The notes under the pieces are model-generated. The model was not told the origin of the DNA, searched no databases, and saw only the letters and a list, made by a program, of their open reading frames with translations. A stretch of 5,876 nucleotides of DNA. Origin: an uncultured Clostridia bacterium (GTDB taxonomy: Bacteria > Bacillota_A > Clostridia > Oscillospirales > Oscillospiraceae). This document shows, in pieces, positions 1 to 5,337 of this stretch. The translations under genes were made by a program, and so were the position numbers. Positions within the stretch are counted from its first letter, which is position 1; each line of letters opens with the position of its first letter. The stretch is from assembly GCA_946405325.1 (NCBI GenBank), contig CAMJGU010000063.1, positions 1-5,876 on the forward strand, written 5' to 3'.

Positions 1-129
1 ATCCTCATCAAGCAGACCGGCGAGCTGCACTCCGACTGGACGGGCGTGAAGCTCGACGTGGAGAAGTACCGCAACGTGGTCTTTGAGCCGTATGACCTCA
101 AGGTTCTGAACGGTACAATTGATTTTTAA
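1..129 (+). CDS. C-terminal end of an unidentified protein (partial, 5' end outside window)
   Basis: An open frame enters from the left edge in frame 1 and stops at TAA 127-129, giving the last 42 residues, starting ILIKQTGELHSDW and ending LKVLNGTIDF. It is soluble-looking, mixed charged and hydrophobic, with no membrane segment, no cysteine and no motif I recognise, so I assign no function. The codon choice (G/C at most third positions) matches the other genes, and a strong hairpin begins only four bases after the stop, which supports a real gene end. It converges on asd and probably belongs to a separate transcription unit. Confidence 0.7.
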   Translation: MLIKQTGELHSDWTGVKLDVEKYRNVVFEPYDLKVLNGTIDF

Positions 130-133
130 AATG

Positions 134-160
134 AAAAGAGCGCCTTTCGGCGCTCTTTTT
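134..160. terminator. Bidirectional intrinsic terminator between the unknown gene and asd
   Basis: A perfect 11-bp stem: AAAAGAGCGCC (134-144), loop TTTC (145-148), GGCGCTCTTTT (149-159). On the plus strand it ends in five T (156-160), right after the stop of the left-edge gene. On the minus strand, downstream of asd, the stem ends in TTTT followed by CATTTT. It sits between convergent genes, so one hairpin can end both transcripts. Confidence 0.85.
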
Positions 161-161
161 C

Positions 162-185
162 GCGCCCGCAGGCGCAATTTTTTTT
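162..185 (+). terminator. Second plus-strand terminator, overlapping the asd stop codon
   Basis: A 5-bp GC stem GCGCC (162-166), loop CGCA (167-170), GGCGC (171-175), followed by AA and eight T (178-185). It lies two bases after the first hairpin and its T-run reaches into the asd stop codon (184-186, opposite strand). On the plus strand this is a compact backup terminator that would stop readthrough into antisense of asd. On the minus strand the run is an A-tract before the stem, so it would not terminate by itself. Confidence 0.6.
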
Positions 186-1185
186 ATTTGAGCAAAAGCT
201 CCGCGATCTGTACGGTGTTGGTCGCCGCGCCCTTGCGGATCTGGTCGCCGCAGCACCAGAGGGCGAGACCGTTGGGATCGGTGAGATCCTCGCGGATGCG
301 GCCCACGAACACGATGTCCTGGTCGGAGGTGTCCAGCGGCATGGGGTACTGCTTGTTCTTGAGGTCGTCCACCAGCTTCGCGCCGGGGGCGGCGGCGATC
401 AGCTCGCGCGCTCGCTCGACGCTGATCTTCTTCTCGGTGCGCAGCACGACGGAAATGCTGTGGCTGCGGAACACCGGCACGCGCACGCAGGTGCAGGAGA
501 CGTTCATCTCCGGCAGGTGCAGGATCTTGCGGCCCTCGTTCTGCATCTTCATCTCCTCGCTGGTGTAGCCCATGTACTGCTCGCCGCCGATCTGCGGGAT
601 GACGTTGAACGCCAGCTGGTAGGGGAACGCCTTCGGCTCGACGCTCGTGCCGTCGGCATACGCCATGGCTTCCGCCTTGAGCTCGTCAAGACCCGCCTTG
701 CCCGCGCCGCTCGCCGCCTGATACGAAGACGCGATGATGCTGGTGATGGGGCTTTCCTTGGCGAGCGCGTTGATCGCGACCATGGTGATGATGGTCGTGC
801 AGTTGGGGTTGGAGATGATGCCGCTGTTCCACTTCACGTCCTCGGGGTTGATCTCCGGCACCACCAGCGGCACCTTGGGATCGAGACGGAACGCGCTGGA
901 GTTGTCCACGAATGTCGCGCCCGCCTTGACGATGGACGGCGCGAAGCGCTCCGCGATGTCGTTCTCCGCCGCGCCGAGGACGATGTCGAGACCGTCAAAG
1001 GCGCTGTCCGTCGCCTCGACGATGGTCACGTCCGCGCCCTTGAAATTGATCTTCCTGCCCGCGCTGTGGGCGGAGGCGATAGGGCGAAGGGAGGCGACGG
1101 GGAAGTCGCGCTCCACCAAAATCTTCATCATTTCCTGACCGACGACGCCCGTTGCGCCGAGGATGCCGATGTTCACAGGTTTCAT
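184..1185 (-). CDS. asd: Aspartate-semialdehyde dehydrogenase
   Basis: Reduces L-aspartyl-4-phosphate to aspartate semialdehyde with NADPH in the cytoplasm; this is the branch point to lysine/diaminopimelate and to threonine/methionine. The 333 residues match the usual family length. An N-terminal Rossmann motif GILGATGVVGQ (7-17) binds the cofactor. SNPNCTT (125-131) carries the catalytic nucleophile Cys129, and VRVPVFRSHS (234-243) carries the expected acid/base His242. The C-terminus DQIRKGAATNTVQIAELL (314-331) is the family's conserved end. A pair of cysteines (311-312) just before it is a little unusual. The start ATG at 1185 is preceded by AAAGGAG about 11 nt upstream and overlaps the lysC stop as ATGA, so translation is probably coupled. 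It is the last gene of the hom-lysC-asd operon. Confidence 0.97.
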   Translation of the reverse strand: MKPVNIGILGATGVVGQEMMKILVERDFPVASLRPIASAHSAGRKINFKGADVTIVEATDSAFDGLDIVLGAAENDIAERFAPSIVKAGATFVDNSSAFRLDPKVPLVVPEINPEDVKWNSGIISNPNCTTIITMVAINALAKESPITSIIASSYQAASGAGKAGLDELKAEAMAYADGTSVEPKAFPYQLAFNVIPQIGGEQYMGYTSEEMKMQNEGRKILHLPEMNVSCTCVRVPVFRSHSISVVLRTEKKISVERARELIAAAPGAKLVDDLKNKQYPMPLDTSDQDIVFVGRIREDLTDPNGLALWCCGDQIRKGAATNTVQIAELLLK

Positions 1186-2516
1186 AGTACGTTTTTCTCC
1201 TTTACAAAGCTGTCATACAGGACCCGAATGGCCTGTTCAAAATCCTTTTCTTCCACGCCGACGATGATGTTCAGCTCATCGGGACCCTGGGTGATCATGC
1301 GCACGTTGATGCCGTTCTTGCCGAGGGCAGCGAACAGCTTGCCCGACGTGCCGAGGCGGTACGCCATCCGGCGGCCGACCGCCGCGACGATGGCGATGTG
1401 TTCCGTCACCGTAATATTATTCGGCTTGAGCTCCTTTTGCAACTCGCCCAGCACCTCGTAGAGCTGATTGCTGACCTGCTCGGCGCTGACCATCAGCGAC
1501 ACGGTGTCGATGCCGGAGAGGATGAACTCCACGTTGATCTCGTGGCGCTCCAGCACGTCCATGATCTGGAGCAGCACGCCGTGCTCGGAGGAGAGGCTTG
1601 TCTTGGCGATGGTGATGATCGAGAAGCCCTTCTTGCCCGCGATGCCGGTGATGAAGGTGTCGCTGTCGCTGTGCTCGTCGTCCACCTTTTCCATGATGAG
1701 CGTGCCGGGGTGCTTGGGATCGTTGGTGTTGCGGATGTTGAGGGGAATGCCCTTTTCCCGCACCGGATACACCGCGCCCTCGTGGAGCACCTGCGCGCCG
1801 ACGTAGCTCAGCTCGCGCAGCTCGTTGTAGGTGACGTGGCGGATGGGGGCGGGGTCCTTGACGATGCGCGGGTCCGCCATCAGGATGCCGGACACGTCCG
1901 TCCAGTTCTCGTACACGTCCGCGTCCAGCGCCGCCGCCGCCAGCGCGCCGGTGATGTCGCTGCCGCCGCGGGAGAAGGTTTTCACATGACCGTCGGGCAT
2001 GACCCCGTAGAAGCCGGGGATCACCACGCCGCGGCCGTCCGCAGCGCGCTGCAGGGCTTCATAGCTTGCCGCCTGATCCACGCTGCCGTCGAAGCGGAAC
2101 TTGATCCACAGCGCCGCGTCCACGAAGTCGAAGCCGAGGTACGCCGCCATGAGCTTTGCCGAGAAGTACTCGCCGCGGGACGCCAACTCGTCGTCGGAGA
2201 CCTCGCCGCGCTGCATGCGTTCCCAGAGCGCGTCGAACTCGCCGTCGAGGTTGAGGTTCAGCTTGCAGCCGCGGGCAATGTCGTTGTAGCGCCCGCGGAT
2301 CATGCCGAAGATGTCGTCGCAGGCGACGCCGTACTTGATGTGCGCCGCGCAGAGGTAGAGGAGATCGGTGATCTTGTGGTCGTCGCGGAAGCGCTTGCCC
2401 GGAGCGGAGACGACCACCACGCGGCGGGCGGGATCGGACTGGACGATGGATCTGACCTTGGCGAACTGCGTCGCGTCCGCGCAGGACGAGCCGCCGAATT
2501 TGACTACTTTGAGCAT
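1182..2516 (-). CDS. lysC: Aspartate kinase, monofunctional, with two C-terminal ACT domains
   Basis: Phosphorylates L-aspartate with ATP, the first and usually feedback-controlled step of the aspartate family pathway. The 444 residues resemble the Bacillus YclM/ThrD and E. coli LysC type. The kinase domain (about 1-280) has KFGGSS (6-11), SAPGKR (37-42), the aspartate-binding ASRGEYFSAK (112-121), FSRGGSDITGA (181-191) and WTDVSGILMADPRIV (205-219). Two ACT domains follow at about 292-365 and 371-440, so amino-acid feedback is expected; lysine is common in this class, but the effector cannot be read from sequence. The second ACT domain reads QGPDELNIIVGV (410-421), where many relatives have QGSSE. 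The start at 2516 has AAGGA about 7 nt upstream, inside the 13-nt gap after hom. The end overlaps the asd start by 4 nt. Confidence 0.96.
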   Translation of the reverse strand: MLKVVKFGGSSCADATQFAKVRSIVQSDPARRVVVVSAPGKRFRDDHKITDLLYLCAAHIKYGVACDDIFGMIRGRYNDIARGCKLNLNLDGEFDALWERMQRGEVSDDELASRGEYFSAKLMAAYLGFDFVDAALWIKFRFDGSVDQAASYEALQRAADGRGVVIPGFYGVMPDGHVKTFSRGGSDITGALAAAALDADVYENWTDVSGILMADPRIVKDPAPIRHVTYNELRELSYVGAQVLHEGAVYPVREKGIPLNIRNTNDPKHPGTLIMEKVDDEHSDSDTFITGIAGKKGFSIITIAKTSLSSEHGVLLQIMDVLERHEINVEFILSGIDTVSLMVSAEQVSNQLYEVLGELQKELKPNNITVTEHIAIVAAVGRRMAYRLGTSGKLFAALGKNGINVRMITQGPDELNIIVGVEEKDFEQAIRVLYDSFVKEKNVL

Positions 2517-2529
2517 AGTTGTTTCCTTC

Positions 2530-3645
2530 TTATTTCTTTCTGCGTTCCGCGGCGACGCGCGCCATCAGCGCGTTGGGATCGTCCGCGAGGTAGGTGCGAT
2601 AGACTTCATACGCCTGCGCCACGGTGTAATCGCCGAAGAACAGGTATTCGCCGTTCCGGCGGAAGAACCAGCGCGCCATGGCGCCGGAGTTGTCCACGGC
2701 ACAGGGCCGCGCCTTGTCGGTGTAGTAGCTGCCGCAGCCCGCGAGGACTTCCATGCAGTCCGCGACGACGTTGGACGCAGTGGGGAAGCCGCCCGCGCCC
2801 GCGCCGGAAAAGCTCTGCTTGCCGACGCGCTTGGCGTAGAGCGAGACGAGGTTGCCCGTGCCGTCGGTGTGCGCCTCGGGCGCGGTGACGGGGAAGAGGG
2901 TGGGGCAGACGAACGCCGCCACCTTGTCGCCGTCCTTCTGGGCGCGGGCGATGAGCTTGAAGGTGAGCCCCAGCTCCTTCGCCTTTTCGATGTCCGCGCT
3001 CGTGATGTGGGAGATGCCAACGCACGGAACGTCCTCCTCCCGGATCGACACGCCGAAGGCGAGGTTGGCGGAGAGCACGATCTTGCGCCGCGCGTCGTAG
3101 CCCTCCACGTCCGCAGTGGGATCCGCCTCGGCGTAGCCGAGCGCCTGCGCCTCCTTGAGGATCGCTGCGTAGTCCGTACCCTTGTTGGTCATGGCGGAGA
3201 GCATATAGTTGGTGGTGCCGTTGAGGATGCCATCCACCGCGTCGATGGCGTCCATCTTCTCCACGCGGGAAAGCGACGTAAGCCACGGGATGCCGCCGCC
3301 CGCCGCCGCCGTGCAGCGCAGGCTCACGCGGTTTTGGCGCGCGAGCGCGAGGAGATCGTCATAGTGGGCGCACATGAGCTGCTTGTTGGCGGTGACGACG
3401 TGCTTGCCCGCTTGCAGTGCGGCGCTGACGTAGGCGTAGGCGGGATCGACGCCGCCCATGACCTCCACCACCGTGTCGATGCTCCGATCCCGCACGATCT
3501 CGTCAAAGTCCGCCGTCACGGTACAGGTAAGCTCCGGACGCGGACGGCGGGAGAGCACCGTGGTGACGTTCAGCTCGCTGTGCTCCTTCGTCATTTCGTA
3601 GAAATGGGAGCCCACCGTGCCAAAGCCCAGCAGGGCGATGTTCAT
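2530..3645 (-). CDS. hom: Homoserine dehydrogenase, short form without a clear complete ACT domain
   Basis: Reduces aspartate semialdehyde to homoserine with NAD(P)H, committing carbon to threonine/methionine. With this start it has 371 residues. The Rossmann motif GFGTVG is at 7-12, EVMGG at 61-65 and TANKQL at 85-90 (active-site Lys88). The signature segment 170-188 keeps Glu173, Asp184 and Lys188 at the spacing of the yeast enzyme's catalytic Glu208/Asp219/Lys223. GAGAGGFPTASNVVADC (281-297) is the other family hallmark. B. subtilis Hom (about 433 residues) continues into an ACT domain; here only about 70 residues follow, with RWFFRR (325-330) perhaps a remnant of the first ACT strand. I chose ATG 3645 because AGAAGGAA lies 5 nt upstream and the protein then begins MNIALLGFGTVG as usual. 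An in-frame ATG at 3663 would add MKEGTA and has a weaker AGAGGG upstream. First gene of the operon. Confidence 0.95.
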   Translation of the reverse strand: MNIALLGFGTVGSHFYEMTKEHSELNVTTVLSRRPRPELTCTVTADFDEIVRDRSIDTVVEVMGGVDPAYAYVSAALQAGKHVVTANKQLMCAHYDDLLALARQNRVSLRCTAAAGGGIPWLTSLSRVEKMDAIDAVDGILNGTTNYMLSAMTNKGTDYAAILKEAQALGYAEADPTADVEGYDARRKIVLSANLAFGVSIREEDVPCVGISHITSADIEKAKELGLTFKLIARAQKDGDKVAAFVCPTLFPVTAPEAHTDGTGNLVSLYAKRVGKQSFSGAGAGGFPTASNVVADCMEVLAGCGSYYTDKARPCAVDNSGAMARWFFRRNGEYLFFGDYTVAQAYEVYRTYLADDPNALMARVAAERRKK

Positions 3646-3650
3646 AGCCG

Positions 3651-3658
3651 TTCCTTCT
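3651..3658 (-). promoter_or_regulatory. Ribosome-binding site that fixes the hom start at 3645
   Basis: On the minus strand AGAAGGAA ends five bases before ATG 3645. It would lie inside the coding region if the upstream in-frame ATG (3663) were used, which favours the shorter protein. Confidence 0.7.
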
Positions 3659-3682
3659 TTCATAATATGGTGTCCCTCTGTA

Positions 3683-3700
3683 TCATTTTATACAAAATGA
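3683..3700. promoter_or_regulatory. Perfect palindrome over the hom-side -10 box, possible operator
   Basis: TCATTTT (3683-3689), spacer ATAC (3690-3693), AAAATGA (3694-3700): two exact 7-bp inverted arms in 18 bp. It covers the -10 box TATAAA of the minus-strand promoter and lies 28 bp upstream of the plus-strand -35 box. The size and place fit a dimeric regulator's operator. AT-rich DNA gives such palindromes by chance more often, and no known consensus is recognised. Confidence 0.4.
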
Positions 3701-3713
3701 CGACATTTGTCCG
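3687..3713 (-). promoter_or_regulatory. Candidate promoter of the hom-lysC-asd operon
   Basis: On the minus strand a good -10 box TATAAA (plus-strand 3687-3692) is preceded after 15 bp by a weak -35, CGGACA (3708-3713), matching four of six consensus positions. Transcription would start near 3680, leaving a leader of about 35 nt before ATG 3645. That is too short for a T-box, a lysine riboswitch or a classical attenuator. The -10 box lies within a perfect palindrome, so repression at this promoter is plausible. The poor -35 and short spacer keep confidence moderate. Confidence 0.45.
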
Positions 3714-3727
3714 CGACAGAAAAACAC

Positions 3728-3756
3728 TTGACTTTTGTGTGGAAACAATATAACAT
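3728..3756 (+). promoter_or_regulatory. Sigma-70-type promoter of thrC-thrH
   Basis: -35 box TTGACT (3728-3733, five of six to TTGACA). The -10 may be TATAAC (3749-3754, five of six, 15-bp spacer) or TAACAT (3751-3756, four of six, 17-bp spacer). It is in the AT-rich divergent region on the strand of thrC. Transcription would start around 3761-3764, giving a leader of roughly 80 nt that holds a hairpin and the thrC ribosome-binding site. Confidence 0.65.
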
Positions 3757-3803
3757 AGCGGAAGTGAAAATACAATCCCTCACAAAGTGAACAAAAATGA
3801 CAA

Positions 3804-3826
3804 AAATCGGCTTGAAAAGCCGATTT
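3804..3826 (+). promoter_or_regulatory. Leader hairpin just upstream of the thrC ribosome-binding site
   Basis: An exact 10-bp inverted repeat, AAATCGGCTT (3804-3813), GAA (3814-3816), AAGCCGATTT (3817-3826); in RNA probably a 9-bp stem with loop UGAAA. It ends 5 nt before GGAGG (3832-3836). It lacks a proper T-run on the plus strand (only TTTGATTT), so it is a poor intrinsic terminator there. It could stabilise the mRNA 5' end, influence ribosome access, or be a weak attenuator. No leader peptide rich in Thr or Ile codons is present. Confidence 0.5.
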
Positions 3827-3831
3827 GATTT

Positions 3832-3836
3832 GGAGG
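3832..3836 (+). promoter_or_regulatory. Ribosome-binding site that fixes the thrC start at 3846
   Basis: GGAGG at 3832-3836 lies nine bases before ATG 3846, good spacing. A nearer ATG at 3839 is only two bases away and in another frame, and an in-frame TTG at 3825 lies upstream of this site, inside the hairpin. Both are therefore unlikely starts. Confidence 0.8.
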
Positions 3837-3845
3837 AAATGCTCA

Positions 3846-5336
3846 ATGGATTATCAAAGCACCCGGGACCCGTCGCTGCGCGCCTCGTCGGCGCAGGCGG
3901 TGCTGGACGGTCTGGCGCCGGACGGCGGCCTTTACAGTATGCCCTCGATGGCGGAGGTTTCATTCGACTGGCAAAGCGTTCTCGGTATGGACACGCAGGG
4001 TATGGCGACGGAGATATTGACCGCGCTGCTGCCGTCGTTTACCAAGGACGAGATGCGTGTGCTGGTGAAAAACGCCTACACGGGGAAGTTTGAGACGGAG
4101 GACCTCACGCCCACGGTGCAGGTGGGCGACGACACGGTGCTGGAGCTGTTCCGCGGCCCCACCAGCGCGTTCAAGGACGTGGCGCTGTCGATGCTGCCGC
4201 AGCTGATGACCGCGGCGCGGCAAAAGTGCGGTGTGGACGACGAGATCCTGATCCTCACCGCGACCAGCGGCGACACCGGCAAGGCCGCCATGGAGGGCTT
4301 TTGCGACGTGCCGGGGACGAAGATCATCGTCTTTTACCCCGACGGCGGCGTGAGCGCTGTGCAGAAGGCGCAGATGACCACGCAGGCGGGCAACAACACC
4401 TGCGTGTGCGCGGTGCGCGGGAACTTTGACGACGCGCAGACCGGCGTGAAGAACGTATTTGCCGCGGTCACGGAAGGAAAACTCCTTGACGGCAAGGGCG
4501 TGCGCCTTTCCTCCGCGAACTCCATCAACATCGGCCGCTTGGCCCCGCAGGTGGTGTATTACTTCCGCGCCTACGCGAATCTGGTCAACGAGGGCAGGAT
4601 CCAGGTCGGCGATAAGGTGGACTACTGTGTGCCGACGGGCAACTTCGGCGACATTCTCGCGGGCTGGTTCGCAAAAGAAATGGGCCTTCCCGTAGGAAAG
4701 CTCATCTGTGCGTCCAACGCCAACAACGTGCTGACGGATTTCTTAAAAACCGGCCGCTACGACAAGAACCGCCCGTTCTACAAGACGGTTTCGCCGTCCA
4801 TGGACATTCTGGTGTCCAGCAACTTAGAGCGCCTGCTGTACCTCATGTCCGGCGACGCGGCGTTGGTGAAGCGCCTCATGGGCGAGCTGAAGGAAACCGG
4901 CGTCTATCAGATCCCCGACGAGCTGCTGCAAAAGCTCCACGCCGACTTCTGGCAGGGCTTCTGCGACGATACCGGCACGAAGAACGCCATCGGCATGGTG
5001 TACCGCGAGTACGGCTACCTCTGCGACACGCACACCGCGGTGGCGTGGGACGTGGCGCAGCAGTACAAGGCGGCGAACCCCGACCACAACCCGGTGGTGA
5101 TCCTCTCCACCGCTTCGCCGTATAAGTTCCCGGCGGCGGTGCTGGAGGGCATCGGCCACTCGGCGCGTGGCGATGAGTTCGACGTGATGGAGCGGCTTCG
5201 CAACGAGACGCTGGTGCCTGTCCCGAAAAACCTCGCGGGGCTGCGCGAGCGCGAAGTGCGCCACCGCGACGTGATCGACCGCGACAAGATGCTGGACTAC
5301 GTGCTCGGCAAGGCAAGTCAGAAAGAGTGGTTTTAA
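3846..5336 (+). CDS. thrC: Threonine synthase
   Basis: A PLP enzyme that converts O-phospho-L-homoserine to L-threonine and phosphate, the last step of threonine synthesis. From ATG 3846 it has 496 residues, the long E. coli/yeast-type form. The N-terminus TRDPSLRASSAQAVLDGLAP (6-25) followed by DGGLY (26-30) is typical. GPTSAFKD (104-111) carries the PLP Schiff-base Lys110. TATSGDTGKAA (138-148) and the cofactor phosphate loop PTGNFGD (263-269) follow, with HTAVAWDVA (396-404) and STASPYKFP (421-429) in the C-terminal part. Nothing is truncated. GGAGG 9 nt upstream supports the start. It is transcribed divergently from hom-lysC-asd and is followed after one base by thrH, implying a two-gene operon and coupled translation. 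Confidence 0.96.
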   Translation: MDYQSTRDPSLRASSAQAVLDGLAPDGGLYSMPSMAEVSFDWQSVLGMDTQGMATEILTALLPSFTKDEMRVLVKNAYTGKFETEDLTPTVQVGDDTVLELFRGPTSAFKDVALSMLPQLMTAARQKCGVDDEILILTATSGDTGKAAMEGFCDVPGTKIIVFYPDGGVSAVQKAQMTTQAGNNTCVCAVRGNFDDAQTGVKNVFAAVTEGKLLDGKGVRLSSANSINIGRLAPQVVYYFRAYANLVNEGRIQVGDKVDYCVPTGNFGDILAGWFAKEMGLPVGKLICASNANNVLTDFLKTGRYDKNRPFYKTVSPSMDILVSSNLERLLYLMSGDAALVKRLMGELKETGVYQIPDELLQKLHADFWQGFCDDTGTKNAIGMVYREYGYLCDTHTAVAWDVAQQYKAANPDHNPVVILSTASPYKFPAAVLEGIGHSARGDEFDVMERLRNETLVPVPKNLAGLREREVRHRDVIDRDKMLDYVLGKASQKEWF

Positions 5337-5337
5337 G

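Noticed and set aside
460..1461. Long plus-strand open frame (333 codons) opposite asd and the lysC end
   Set aside because: It is antisense to a clearly real enzyme, with a low-complexity product rich in Arg, His, Ala and Val, as expected from GC-biased third positions on the other strand.
1398..2888. Long plus-strand open frame (496 codons) opposite lysC and hom
   Set aside because: Composition-driven shadow of two real genes; the product has no recognisable domain and ends in an Arg/Pro/Ser-rich stretch.
3646..3680. T-box, lysine riboswitch or threonine attenuator before hom
   Set aside because: The predicted leader is only about 35 nt, with no room for these structures and none of their conserved segments.
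2368..3753. Long plus-strand open frame (461 codons) opposite hom and reaching into the control region
   Set aside because: Antisense shadow of hom with repetitive Arg/Val/Gly/Ala content, no credible domain, and it would run through both divergent promoters.
3825..3845. N-terminal extension of thrC from the in-frame TTG at 3825
   Set aside because: It would start inside the hairpin and upstream of GGAGG; the family's N-terminus begins naturally at ATG 3846.
3688..3963. Minus-strand 91-codon frame across the divergent region and the thrC start
   Set aside because: It crosses the promoters and is antisense to thrC; the product is Pro/Arg-rich at one end, without a motif or a convincing ribosome-binding site.
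3797..4093. Small plus-strand frame beginning MTKIGLKSRF, starting in the thrC leader and overlapping thrC
   Set aside because: Only a poor ribosome-binding site precedes it, the part inside thrC is out of frame and rich in Gly/Arg/Ala, and there is no Thr/Ile codon run to make it an attenuator leader peptide.
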